Assembly: GCA_022821495.1 (NCBI GenBank)
Contig: JAJEDN010000021.1
Span: forward strand, 62,001 to 126,000
Source: Candidatus Poribacteria bacterium
Lineage (GTDB): Bacteria; Poribacteria; WGA-4E; WGA-3G
Direction: 5' to 3'
DNA length: 64,000 bases
Shown: piece by piece, positions 42,329-51,078 of the stretch
Layout: each line of letters begins with the position of its first letter
Numbering within the stretch: the first letter of the stretch is position 1
Notes under the pieces: model-generated
Told to the model about the DNA's origin: nothing
The model's database searches: none
What the model saw: the letters and a program-made list of their open reading frames with translations, nothing else
Program-made: the position numbers and the translations under genes

Positions 42329-43108
42329 ATGAAACAGATTACGTGTATAGTTGCCATTTTATTTCTATCAGCGTGCCTGATCCCCGGCGTTTTCGCGCAA
42401 ACATTGTTGAGTGACGAATTCGACGGTAACGGTCAAAGCCTTCAATCCTTCTGGCAAGTCAAAGATGGCGACAAAAGCCCGTGGGAACTGAAAGGTGGTA
42501 TGCTCTCTGCTGAGGCAGGTTTCGATCAGAATGTGTGGGGTGATGATACCAGCACACGTTTCTATCAGATCACGGATCAAGCAGAGTTTGACATTGAAAC
42601 AGCGATGACCGTCGATTATGGGGATGCTTGCACTGTTGCTGGCATCATTGTGTATTCTGCGACAACAAAGGATCACCAAGACCGTGATGGTCAGTGGGTG
42701 ACCTTGAAGTTGTGGGGGCGCGGTGCTGCGCAAGGTAACAATGCGGTGCTCCAATACCAACGCCGTGAAAATGATGATGCCGCTTTGGGATATGTCGGTA
42801 CCCAACCCGACTACAACCCAGATCAAGGTGTTATTCCGCTTGAACTGCGCGTCACGCGCAATGGCGATGAATATGAGTCTTGGTTCAAGCCGAATGCAGA
42901 AGGCGATTGGGTTTCCGTGGGTACAGTGACAAACGAACTCGCGGATCCGCTTGAAGTTGGTCTTTATGTCGGTATCTGTGAGGGCGCAAGTGATGCTGGC
43001 AGAATGACGGTCACGTTTGACTATTTCCGGGAAGCCTCAAGTCCGGTCACGCCGGTTGATCCGCGCGGGCGACTTGCGGTCACGTGGGGTGAATTGAAAA
43101 ATCAGTAA
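42329..43108 (+). CDS. Secreted jelly-roll (DUF1349/concanavalin-like) protein with TWGxLK tail
   Basis: A 259-residue exported protein. Signal peptide (residues 1-22) and start at 42329 with AGAGG upstream. The mature part is a single concanavalin-like domain (TLLSDEFDGNG, WELKGGMLSAEA, LKLWGRGAAQGNNAVLQYQ, PLEVGLYVGI) resembling DUF1349 or family 16 lectins. It ends GRLAVTWGELKNQ, the same tail as the LamG proteins. It is paralogous to the next gene. Role in carbohydrate binding is likely. Confidence 0.82.
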   Translation: MKQITCIVAILFLSACLIPGVFAQTLLSDEFDGNGQSLQSFWQVKDGDKSPWELKGGMLSAEAGFDQNVWGDDTSTRFYQITDQAEFDIETAMTVDYGDACTVAGIIVYSATTKDHQDRDGQWVTLKLWGRGAAQGNNAVLQYQRRENDDAALGYVGTQPDYNPDQGVIPLELRVTRNGDEYESWFKPNAEGDWVSVGTVTNELADPLEVGLYVGICEGASDAGRMTVTFDYFREASSPVTPVDPRGRLAVTWGELKNQ

Positions 43109-43137
43109 TAGTGAAACTGGTTATAGTTTTTTCAATC

Positions 43138-43168
43138 GCTGGCGGTATCTGATACCGCCAGCATTTTT
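43138..43168 (+). terminator. Rho-independent terminator between paralogues
   Basis: GCTGGCGGTAT, CTG, ATACCGCCAGC form an 11-bp GC-rich stem with a 3-nt loop, then ATTTTT. Confidence 0.85.
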
Positions 43169-43181
43169 ATGGAGATGGGAT

Positions 43182-43985
43182 TTGAAGATAACAGCGATTT
43201 TATTGAGTGTTAGTATTGTTATGATTTTTGGTGTTCTTTCTGTTGCGGCAGCCCCCTCTCTCGGGGATCCGTTTGATGGAAATTCCTTAAAGAATCCGAA
43301 TTGGCAGTGGAAAACTTCTGACGAAGAAGGCGTTGAACCAAAAGATTGGGATATGGGGAAAACGAAAGCCGGATGGCTTCACGTTACAGGTGAACTGAAC
43401 CGAAACCTCTGGCCTTCAGACACGACGAATCGGCTCTACCAAGAGCATGAAGGTGATTTTGATGTAGAGACACATCTCTATATGGATTACGAAGATGCTT
43501 GTGTCGTTGCCGGGATTGCTGCCTATTCCCCAACAACAAAGGACCGTCAAGGACGCGACGGTGAGTGGGTGACGATCAAACTCTGGGGACGGGGTCCCGC
43601 AAACGGCAATAATGCCGTTATCCAGTATCAGAAACGGCAGTTTGATGCCGGTGAAGGATTGGCCGGCACGGTTCCCAATTTCCAAGACCCTGCAGGTGAA
43701 ATGGATATTTACATGCGGCTCCGCCGTGAGGGTGATGCCTTCACAGCGTGGTGGAAACGGAAAGCCAACGACAAATGGATTGACATCGGTGAAACCGAAC
43801 AGGAATTTGATGAACCGCTTGAGGTCGGCATTTACGTGGGTATCTGTGATAACAAGGGCAAACAGATTGCGCAGTATGAGTACTTTGAAGACCTCCTTGT
43901 GCCGTTTGATGTCTCACCGCGTGCGAAATTACCGATTGCTTGGGGCGATCTAAAACGCCGGCATAGCGTGCCGGGGCTTCGTTAG
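43182..43985 (+). CDS. Secreted jelly-roll protein, paralogue with TWGxLK-like tail
   Basis: A 267-residue protein paralogous to the gene before it. Start TTG at 43182 (GGAG upstream) makes a signal peptide (residues 1-24). DPFDGNSLKNPNW, IKLWGRGPANGNNAVIQYQ and PLEVGIYVGI show the same fold. The tail AKLPIAWGDLK matches the tail family with one substitution in the T position, then RRHSVPGLR, encoded by a GCCGGCA/TGCCGG palindrome. It lies only 13 nt after a strong terminator, so it may be expressed from readthrough or from an unseen promoter. Confidence 0.8.
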   Translation: MKITAILLSVSIVMIFGVLSVAAAPSLGDPFDGNSLKNPNWQWKTSDEEGVEPKDWDMGKTKAGWLHVTGELNRNLWPSDTTNRLYQEHEGDFDVETHLYMDYEDACVVAGIAAYSPTTKDRQGRDGEWVTIKLWGRGPANGNNAVIQYQKRQFDAGEGLAGTVPNFQDPAGEMDIYMRLRREGDAFTAWWKRKANDKWIDIGETEQEFDEPLEVGIYVGICDNKGKQIAQYEYFEDLLVPFDVSPRAKLPIAWGDLKRRHSVPGLR

Positions 43986-43987
43986 TT

Positions 43988-44584
43988 ATGGCGACATTCT
44001 ATAAAGGTGCAGGAATCGGCACGCATTGGCATATCCGTGATTCTCGACGGGAAGGTTTTACTGCACGTGCCCCTGGAACTGCCCCAACGACTGAAGCATT
44101 AGTATCTCATATCGTGACGGGAACTATTGGGAGTCCATATATTTCATTAACGCGATCTTACGCAGTGGCGTGGGATTATGCGATGAGCGGTGGTACCAGT
44201 ATACCTACATTGGATAATCCAAGTTACCTTTATGAAATAGAAATTGACATTCCGTTACCTCCGGGACTCAAACTTTTAGACCCGATTAAGGAAGTTGCGC
44301 TGAACTTACCGACACCTATTGATGCTGACTTTGAAGGAAAGTATCCGTTTTACCAACATAATGGGCTTCCAAATTTCTTGTTGGGGATAGTTAGTCCAGG
44401 TGATATGTCGCATTTTCGGATAGGCAGGCAACCACAACCGCCGGGACCAGGTTTACCATGTCCGCCTAATCTGACACCTCAGTTGGAGGCACTTGTAAAT
44501 GCTCTACGAGATGCAGAAATTCTGTTCCATGGGGCTATACCGTCATACTGTGTCAAGGAACGTTTTGAGGTTGTGTTTTCCTAA
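43988..44584 (+). CDS. Possible ADP-ribosyltransferase-like protein (DUF7587-like)
   Basis: A 198-residue protein starting 2 nt after the previous stop. Y-K-G at the N-terminus, a GF around residue 24 and SPYISLTRSYAVAWDYA near residues 49-66 recall the ADP-ribosyltransferase fold, where the S-x-T strand follows a Gly-Phe segment. No clear catalytic Glu motif was fixed by eye. If real, it would modify a target with ADP-ribose as a toxin. It precedes a 220-residue acidic protein. The fold assignment is tentative. Confidence 0.4.
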   Translation: MATFYKGAGIGTHWHIRDSRREGFTARAPGTAPTTEALVSHIVTGTIGSPYISLTRSYAVAWDYAMSGGTSIPTLDNPSYLYEIEIDIPLPPGLKLLDPIKEVALNLPTPIDADFEGKYPFYQHNGLPNFLLGIVSPGDMSHFRIGRQPQPPGPGLPCPPNLTPQLEALVNALRDAEILFHGAIPSYCVKERFEVVFS

Positions 44585-44608
44585 TTAGATTTCAGAGGAG
44601 GAATTATA

Positions 44609-45271
44609 ATGAGTATCTTTGAAAAGCGAATTATTGACCTCACGGAGTTACAAAACTATGAGTTCATTCAATTCCTTCGAGTGGAAATACTTGATGTGCA
44701 GGGGTATGGTCCCACTTTTTTCGGGCACGTTCGGTATGCTCTCAATGATGTTGAGCAGGAAGAAAGTTTACCTATGGATTTGAGCAAAGGAATCTTCATC
44801 GCGACTCTCACGGATGACCAATTAGGAGACATTCCGCGGAAAAAGTTGGAAGATACTTTGCAGGAAGCATCCGTAAAAATCATTGAAATCGTTCGGAAAG
44901 ACCCAAATATGCAAACACTTGTACCTGATTATGATTATCCAATGTATGATGAGGATTATTCTAACGAGAAGTTGTCGAGTGTTTCCGGTAGTATTCTCGA
45001 GAGTATATTAAAGGAAAAGGATTATTCTTATTTGAAGTATGACGAAGATCGTTCTAAACCTCCTGATCTTTTACGTTGTCGTGTTAGAGATCCCGAAAGT
45101 CCACGTCAGGTAGAGGATATTTTTCAAATAGCTCAAAAATTGCGCGATAAGACCGGTGAGAACTATGTAGTCGCATACGGTGGATCCTCTAATCCTGGGG
45201 ACAATCTTGATGAAGTCTGGAGCGGATTCTCTTTAAGAAAATTTGATTTCAAAAAAGTTAGTTCCAAATGA
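44609..45271 (+). CDS. Unrecognised acidic protein, possible partner of the ART-like protein
   Basis: A 220-residue soluble acidic protein of no recognised family (VEILDVQGYGPTFFGHVRYALND near the start). It has a strong AGGAGGA site 8 nt before the ATG and follows the ART-like gene by 24 nt. It overlaps the start of the next gene by 4 nt (ATGA). A role as antitoxin or immunity protein is a guess from position only. Confidence 0.5.
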   Translation: MSIFEKRIIDLTELQNYEFIQFLRVEILDVQGYGPTFFGHVRYALNDVEQEESLPMDLSKGIFIATLTDDQLGDIPRKKLEDTLQEASVKIIEIVRKDPNMQTLVPDYDYPMYDEDYSNEKLSSVSGSILESILKEKDYSYLKYDEDRSKPPDLLRCRVRDPESPRQVEDIFQIAQKLRDKTGENYVVAYGGSSNPGDNLDEVWSGFSLRKFDFKKVSSK

Positions 45272-46149
45272 AACGTGTCGGTTTTACGTTCCTTATACTT
45301 CTCGTGATGACCTATGGCGGTTTTGCCGTTGCCGAGATAAGTAAAGCAGCCCAGCAGGTTCTTACGACTATAGAATGGGTTTCTATTCCTGAAGGTGAGT
45401 TCCTGATGGGCTCGACCCCTGAAGAAGCAAGCACCGCTTATGAGGACGCGAAATTGCGCAGCTCGATGCTGGAGCGGCATACCTTTGATGCTGAACTCCC
45501 ACAACATCGGGTTTATTTAAGTGCTTACGAAATCTCACGGTATGAGATTACTAACGCGCAATATCGTGCCTTCGTTGAGGCGACGAACCGTCCTACACCG
45601 CGCGGACACAACAGCGAAAAGACATGGGAAGATGAGACGCTCAACGGCGATACACAACCCATTGTCGGTGTGACGTGGTTTGACGCGCAAGCGTTCGCAG
45701 AGTGGGTCGGTGGCAGTCTGCCGACGGAGGCACAGTGGGAGCGCGCGGCACGCGGCACAGAGGCACGCATATATCCGTGGGGAGACGCACCACCAAAAGC
45801 ACGCCAACACGCCAACTTCGCACGCCGCTACAATCGTCCGATACCAGTGGGTCAGTTTCCGAAAGGTGAATCGCCGGACGGTATCGCGGATCTCGCTGGC
45901 AATGTGTGGGAATGGTGTCTTGATGAATACAATCTGACAACCTATCAGCGAAACGCGGAAGGTGTACCACGCAATCCGCTCAATCTCCGTTTTCGAGATG
46001 TACTTCGCTCAAGAGTGATTCGAGGGGGCGCGTGGGATGTCGGACGAGCGTTCCTCCGTTCAAGTTTGCGGTTCAAATTTTATCCTCTCGATTCAACACA
46101 TACGATTGGGTTTCGGGTTGTTCGTCCGCGCCCAGAAATAAAACCATAA
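45268..46149 (+). CDS. SUMF1/FGE-domain protein without the FGE cysteines
   Basis: A 293-residue exported protein (signal peptide residues 1-20) with a formylglycine-generating-enzyme-like domain: GEFLMGST, TWFDAQAFAEWVGGSLPTEAQWE, PWGDAPP, GNVWEWCLDEY. The two catalytic cysteines of FGE (Gly-Ser-x-x-Cys and Tyr-Cys) are replaced: the sequence is RGGAWDVGRAFLRSSLRF. It should therefore be a binding or structural protein rather than a sulfatase-activating enzyme. It overlaps the preceding gene by 4 nt, so it is translated from the same mRNA. Confidence 0.85.
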   Translation: MKRVGFTFLILLVMTYGGFAVAEISKAAQQVLTTIEWVSIPEGEFLMGSTPEEASTAYEDAKLRSSMLERHTFDAELPQHRVYLSAYEISRYEITNAQYRAFVEATNRPTPRGHNSEKTWEDETLNGDTQPIVGVTWFDAQAFAEWVGGSLPTEAQWERAARGTEARIYPWGDAPPKARQHANFARRYNRPIPVGQFPKGESPDGIADLAGNVWEWCLDEYNLTTYQRNAEGVPRNPLNLRFRDVLRSRVIRGGAWDVGRAFLRSSLRFKFYPLDSTHTIGFRVVRPRPEIKP

Positions 46150-46162
46150 CCTTCCTATTACC

Positions 46163-47833
46163 ATGTTCCAACGAAAATATTACCAGGTCCGTTTGTTGGT
46201 TTGCATACTGACAATCTTTTTCCTTCTCATACTTTCACGACTCGGTAGTGCCGAACCTTACTTCCGAGATGTAACTGCTGCTATGGGGCTTGCGTTTAAG
46301 CATGTCAACGGCTTTTCCGCAGAACGCCGACTTGTTGAAACGATGGGCAGCGGCGGCGCGCTTTTTGACTTCGATAACGACGAAGACTTGGATCTCTATC
46401 TCGTTCAAGGCAATTCTCTTTCTCTAACAACGGAACCCGAACCCCAAAATCGGCTTTATCGAAACGACGCTGGTGTTTTCGTTGACATCACAGAAACTGC
46501 GAACGTCGGTGATACCGGCTACGGACTCGGTGCTGTCGCTGCGGATTACAATTCTGATGGATACCGCGACCTGTACGTAACGAACTTGGGGAAAAATGTG
46601 CTTTATCGCAACAACGGCGATGGCACGTTTACTGATGTAACCGAGCAGGCACAGGTAGGGTGTCCACTACTAAGTGCGAGTGCCGCGTTCGCTGATATTG
46701 ATAGGGACGGGGACTTGGATCTCTATGTCTGCAACTACGTTGAATACGCCCTCGAAACCGACATTCCGTGCTATTACAAGAACACCTTGCGTATCTACTG
46801 CGGTCCGAATGAATATCACGGCATCGCCGATGTGCTGTATCGCAATAACGGGGACGGCACATTTACAGATGTTACCGAGTCCGCGGGTGTCTATGAACCG
46901 ACGACGCGTGGGTTAGGCGTTGTCTTTACGGATGTGAACAACGACGGATGGTTGGACATCTACGTCGCAAACGATATGTCTCCGAATACGCTTTTTATGA
47001 ATCAGGGCGATGGCACTTTTCAGGAGGAAGGCGTACTTCGCGGTGTTGCCTACAACGGCGATGGCTTGGCAAATGGGTCAATGGGAATAGACGCTGGAGA
47101 CTATGATAACGACGGTGATATTGATCTCTGGGTATCGAATTTTTCGTTAGAGGCGAACTGCCTGATGCAGAACGATGGTGATGGCTATTTCGAGGATGTG
47201 ACGTTTGATACAAATCTCGCTGATCCATCTTTCTATTCACTCGGTTTCGGCACCCGTTTCATCGACTTTGATAACGACGGTTGGTTAGACATACTCGTCG
47301 GGAACGGACATATCTGGGACAATGTGGAGCAGATTGACGCGAAGATGCGTTACGCGCAGCCTGTGCAACTTTTTCATAACCGAGGCGGCACCTCAGCGGA
47401 CGGTGTAGTCTTCACTGAAATCACCACTGAAGCAGGGTTGCATGAAACGCCTTACGTGGTGCGCGGCATGCTTTTCGGGGATATAGATATGGATGGCGAT
47501 GTGGATGTTGTGCTATGTCAGTCAAACCGTCCGGCGATTGTCTTGCGCAACGAGGCTGGCAATGCGAACGCGTGGCTAACAGTGAAATTGGTTGGTGCGG
47601 ATGGCAACACTGATGCGATTGGTGCGCGAGTTGAATTAGTGGCAGATGGGAGGACATTTTTAAGAGAGATCGTCTGTGGCGCGAGTTATCTTTCAGGGAA
47701 TGACCTCCGCCTTTTCTTCGGGTTGGGCGATGCCTCGCGTATAGATAACCTCAAAATTCGCTGGCATAATGGAAACACTCAGCGATTAGGTGATGTGCCG
47801 ATTAGACAATCCATAACATTTTCGCAGCATTGA
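46163..47833 (+). CDS. FG-GAP/VCBS repeat protein with ASPIC/UnbV domain (paralogue)
   Basis: A 556-residue exported protein with N-terminal membrane or signal helix (residues 8-28), FG-GAP blades (DFDNDEDLDLY, DIDRDGDLDLY, DYDNDGDIDLW) and a C-terminal ASPIC/UnbV domain (IGARVELVADG, GASYLSGNDLRLFFGLGD, KIRWHNGN). It is paralogous to the minus-strand gene at 21870. It follows the SUMF1-domain gene by 13 nt. Likely extracellular. Confidence 0.88.
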   Translation: MFQRKYYQVRLLVCILTIFFLLILSRLGSAEPYFRDVTAAMGLAFKHVNGFSAERRLVETMGSGGALFDFDNDEDLDLYLVQGNSLSLTTEPEPQNRLYRNDAGVFVDITETANVGDTGYGLGAVAADYNSDGYRDLYVTNLGKNVLYRNNGDGTFTDVTEQAQVGCPLLSASAAFADIDRDGDLDLYVCNYVEYALETDIPCYYKNTLRIYCGPNEYHGIADVLYRNNGDGTFTDVTESAGVYEPTTRGLGVVFTDVNNDGWLDIYVANDMSPNTLFMNQGDGTFQEEGVLRGVAYNGDGLANGSMGIDAGDYDNDGDIDLWVSNFSLEANCLMQNDGDGYFEDVTFDTNLADPSFYSLGFGTRFIDFDNDGWLDILVGNGHIWDNVEQIDAKMRYAQPVQLFHNRGGTSADGVVFTEITTEAGLHETPYVVRGMLFGDIDMDGDVDVVLCQSNRPAIVLRNEAGNANAWLTVKLVGADGNTDAIGARVELVADGRTFLREIVCGASYLSGNDLRLFFGLGDASRIDNLKIRWHNGNTQRLGDVPIRQSITFSQH

Positions 47834-47858
47834 CACCTTTTGCCGTTGATACTATAAT
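47830..47858 (+). promoter_or_regulatory. Consensus sigma-70 promoter overlapping the ASPIC stop
   Basis: TTGACA, 17 nt, TATAAT, a perfect match; its -35 overlaps the stop codon of the preceding gene. Transcription would begin about 135 nt before the gene at 48000, through the leader repeat. Confidence 0.75.
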
Positions 47859-47904
47859 GGACGCTAACATAGAATCAAGAGATGGTTATTTTTTCAATAT
47901 CCAA

Positions 47905-47999
47905 GGCGTGTAGCTCATAACGTAGTGGAGAGCGGGTATACGGAAAGGGGTGTCAAGCGTCTAATCGACCTGATCGAACCGCAAGGTAAAATTAAAAAT
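47905..47999 (+). repeat. Leader repeat copy before the 48000 gene
   Basis: Contains GTAGCTCATAACGTAGTGG (47910-47928) and, after 40 nt, CCTGATCGAACCGCAAGG ending with TAAAATTAAAAAT at the ATG. Same layout as before the genes at 17707 and 27508. Confidence 0.65.
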
Positions 48000-48356
48000 A
48001 TGAAGATTGTTGAAGAGAGAGAAGCGTGGATTCACACGCACTTCATCGTTGATAGTTTTTACATTACGCCGGAGGAGTGTCGGCAGATTTCTATCAGTGT
48101 CGAACCGGAACTGATGCAGTTGGGGCTTCAGTATGGGCTGAGGTATAACATCGCCCCTTCAAAACACCGTGCTATTATCGTCCTTGAATGTATACCGTTC
48201 GATTCGGTCAAAGCGATGGTGAAAAAATTGATTGATGAGGCGATTAAAGATTTCCCGGTCCGACTGCCTGAGCAGCGAAATGTTGTCACCAATATTACCG
48301 TTACGGACCAAGACACAGAAACAACCAATGTTAGTGGCCAATTCCTGGTGCAGTGA
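48000..48356 (+). CDS. Unrecognised 118-residue protein
   Basis: A small soluble alpha/beta protein (HTHFIVDSFYITPEECRQ, then KAMVKKLIDEAIKDFPVRLP). No family recognised. The start at 48000 is fixed by the leader repeat and the perfect promoter at 47830; an in-frame upstream ATG at 47925 is inside the repeat. Its 3' end overlaps the end of the convergent enolase-superfamily gene by 26 nt. Confidence 0.55.
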   Translation: MKIVEEREAWIHTHFIVDSFYITPEECRQISISVEPELMQLGLQYGLRYNIAPSKHRAIIVLECIPFDSVKAMVKKLIDEAIKDFPVRLPEQRNVVTNITVTDQDTETTNVSGQFLVQ

Positions 48357-49683
48357 GGACGTGTGTGCCGACTGTACCATCGGTGATGTCAAAGATTGAC
48401 GGAAATTCATCTCGCCAACCGTCGTTAGCACTCGGACAGAATTGGCGTGAGTTGCCCTCGATAGCCGTGACACCGGGGATACGCGCAGCGAGTCCGGCAG
48501 AGTGTAAAAACGATGCGCCGGGACACGTCAGGTCCTGTACAGCGAGGAACATCCCGTATTCTGCAGCGGCAGCACCCATGAGCAACGCTTGGGACTGTCC
48601 TTTACATGCCTTGAGTGCGACACCAGAATATCCCTGCTCCCGTGCCAATAGGAAAGTCTCAAAGTCGGTCAGCGATTCGTCTATCACCACGGGTTTTATC
48701 TCGGCGGCTTTGTGCATCTTATTTTCCGGGTGCGCCTTCAGATCACGGTCGGTCGGTTGCTCGATGTAGGCGAGGCGTTGGAAGGCGTTAGGTTCTGTTT
48801 CTTGGATCCGACGGAGGAATTCCAGTAGGTATTCGACGTTTTGACAGGTTTCATTGAAATCGGCTGAGTAGTGCCATGTATGAATCCCGCGTTTTGCTTG
48901 TGTTTCTGCCGTGACTTTATCAATTGCGAGGACGCGTGCGACATCCCAATCCAGATCGTCGCCATTGAGTTTAATTTTCAGATGCGTCAACCCGTCAGCG
49001 ACAATCCATTCAGGGAGCGTTTCCGGTAACCCGTCGTTGAGGCGTTCTGCGATGTCCGCGTCTGTGAGTGGATCCAATGCGCCGATAAGATGATAAAGCG
49101 GCATGTTAGGCTTCGGTTGACGCGAAGTATATTGGTCCAGATATTTACCGGTGAACTGCTCATTCAAAAAGTGTGATATATCCGCCTGAATGAAGTCTGC
49201 GCTCAGTCCATCGTAGCTATTGATATTGTTCGCTTTTCCAAAGGCATCGTGAATTGCAGCATCAATGGGACTCGTCGTAACGACGGTACAAAGTTTAGGG
49301 ATCGGTGCCGCGAGCTGCATAGCGTCGGATAGCGCGTCGGCAATCCGTAAAAATTCGGGTTCAAGCACTTCGGAAAGTTCGATCGGATGCGCGCATAATT
49401 CGCAATCTTGGGTTGCGTCTACCGCCAATTCAGCGAGTTTTTTCATCGCTGCGAGGCTCTGGTCAAAAGGCACATAGCGCGGCGGGAATGCCCAGACGTT
49501 ACCAAGCGGCATGGAACCTTTACCTTCTGCTGCTTTTCCGTCGCGGGTCTGAACTTGCATTCGGACATTAAAAAGAACGCAGTGATCTGTCGGCACGCCG
49601 CCGAATTTGAGCGGGGTTCGGTATTGGTGTTCTTCAAAATCGTAGTGAACGTCAAGGATGCGGATATCCGTAGGTTTTGACAT
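48331..49683 (-). CDS. Enolase-superfamily enzyme (mandelate racemase/muconate lactonizing-like)
   Basis: A 450-residue enzyme. The capping domain is followed by a barrel with KIKLNGDD (Lys acid/base pair region), an Asp/Glu/Glu metal set (SADFNETC, IEQPTDRDL, VIDESLTDFE) and ALKACKGQ. Metal-dependent abstraction of an alpha-proton from a carboxylate is the family reaction; the substrate is unknown. The ATG at 49683 has GAGGGA upstream; an ORF extension to 49806 runs back through non-conserved sequence. Confidence 0.82.
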   Translation of the reverse strand: MSKPTDIRILDVHYDFEEHQYRTPLKFGGVPTDHCVLFNVRMQVQTRDGKAAEGKGSMPLGNVWAFPPRYVPFDQSLAAMKKLAELAVDATQDCELCAHPIELSEVLEPEFLRIADALSDAMQLAAPIPKLCTVVTTSPIDAAIHDAFGKANNINSYDGLSADFIQADISHFLNEQFTGKYLDQYTSRQPKPNMPLYHLIGALDPLTDADIAERLNDGLPETLPEWIVADGLTHLKIKLNGDDLDWDVARVLAIDKVTAETQAKRGIHTWHYSADFNETCQNVEYLLEFLRRIQETEPNAFQRLAYIEQPTDRDLKAHPENKMHKAAEIKPVVIDESLTDFETFLLAREQGYSGVALKACKGQSQALLMGAAAAEYGMFLAVQDLTCPGASFLHSAGLAARIPGVTAIEGNSRQFCPSANDGWRDEFPSIFDITDGTVGTHVLTAPGIGH

Positions 49684-49790
49684 AGTTCCCTCATTGCAAT
49701 ATATGTTTGCTTTCATAGTAATTGATTTTCTATGGCACGTCAAGCAATTTCTCTGACCCTTGCGCTGCAACCAAATGGAGGTTTCTTTCA

Positions 49791-51029
49791 ATGACGCGTA
49801 ACACAAAAGTTCAAAAACTCACATCACTCCTTGATAAACATCAAACGTATCGCGATACCTGTCTCAATCTCATCGCTTCGGAGAACACGCCTTCGCCGTT
49901 GGTGGAAGAACTTTTTGACGAACGGTTGGCGCGACGGTATGGGAATTATTCCGGTGTTGACATTTATCAACGGAATTATAAGGGCAATCGCTATATTGCT
50001 GAAATAGAAGGATACACGCAGGCGTTAGCAAAGGAACTCTTTGGGGCAGCGCACGTCGATTTCCGTCCGTTATCAGGGAACATCGCAGGGATTGCAACGA
50101 CGTTCGCATTAGCAAAGCCGGGGGATACAGCGTTAGAGGTTCATAACGGACACCATTATGCCCAAAAACTACTCTCTTCACCGCTCAAGATAAACCTCGA
50201 ATCAATCCCAATTCCGTGGGACGGACAGCGTTCAAACATTGACCTCGACGCAACGCTTGCACTGATTGCAAAACACAAACCCAGCATTGTCAACGTCGGC
50301 TCCGGCGTGTTTCTCTTCCCACAACCTGTCCGCGAGTTAAAAGCGGCGATGCGCCAAGCGAACCCAGATGCCTATCTCATCTACGATGCTTCACATGTTA
50401 TTGGACTCATAGCGGGTAAGCGGTTTCAGTCGCCGTTTGAAGAGGGCGCGGATGTCATCATTTCCAGCACGCATAAGACGCTCGCCGGACCGCAAGGCGG
50501 AATGGTGCTAACGAACGATGCATCTATTGCTGAGCGCGTTGCAAGAGGGGTCTATCCATTGCTAATGAGCAATCACCATCTGAATCGACTCCCGGCGTTA
50601 GCAGGAACGTTTATAGAGTGGATGGAATGCGGTGAGGCACAAGCGGATGCGATTGTTGCGAACGCAAAAGCACTCGGTCAAGCGTTATCAGAACGCGGTG
50701 TCCCGATGCTGGGTGCCGATCTCGGTTTCACGGCGTCGCATACGTTGATCCTGATTGTAGATAAGTATGGGGAAGGCGGGGCGCTTGCGAACCATTTGGA
50801 AGCGTGCCATATTATTACGGGTGCAGCGGGATTAGCACCGGAAGTCGGCACATCTGGATTGCGGATCGGTGTGCAAGAGGTCACCCGATGGGGGATGACA
50901 CCGGCGGATGCACCGGACATCGCAGAATGTATTGTCTCGGCACTCTCTGGCGGGACTCCTGAAGCACTCAAACCGAAGGTTGCAGAAGTCGCGCGTCGTT
51001 TCGATACAATCCAGTTCACTGTCGATTAG
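49791..51029 (+). CDS. glyA: Serine hydroxymethyltransferase-like PLP enzyme
   Basis: A 412-residue fold-type I PLP enzyme. LIASENTPSP at the N-terminus, YIAEIEGYTQALAKELFGA and the Schiff-base Lys in ISSTHKTLAGPQGG are diagnostic. SHMT interconverts serine and glycine with tetrahydrofolate. Start at 49791 has GGAGG 9 nt upstream; the ORF extension of 69 nt is not conserved. Symbol is given by similarity; an atypical aldolase paralogue is possible, since serA is also present for serine supply. Confidence 0.82.
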   Translation: MTRNTKVQKLTSLLDKHQTYRDTCLNLIASENTPSPLVEELFDERLARRYGNYSGVDIYQRNYKGNRYIAEIEGYTQALAKELFGAAHVDFRPLSGNIAGIATTFALAKPGDTALEVHNGHHYAQKLLSSPLKINLESIPIPWDGQRSNIDLDATLALIAKHKPSIVNVGSGVFLFPQPVRELKAAMRQANPDAYLIYDASHVIGLIAGKRFQSPFEEGADVIISSTHKTLAGPQGGMVLTNDASIAERVARGVYPLLMSNHHLNRLPALAGTFIEWMECGEAQADAIVANAKALGQALSERGVPMLGADLGFTASHTLILIVDKYGEGGALANHLEACHIITGAAGLAPEVGTSGLRIGVQEVTRWGMTPADAPDIAECIVSALSGGTPEALKPKVAEVARRFDTIQFTVD

Positions 51030-51078
51030 AAATCGTTCCCTCTCTAACCACAGAGACTGCGATCGGGTTGTCCCTGCG

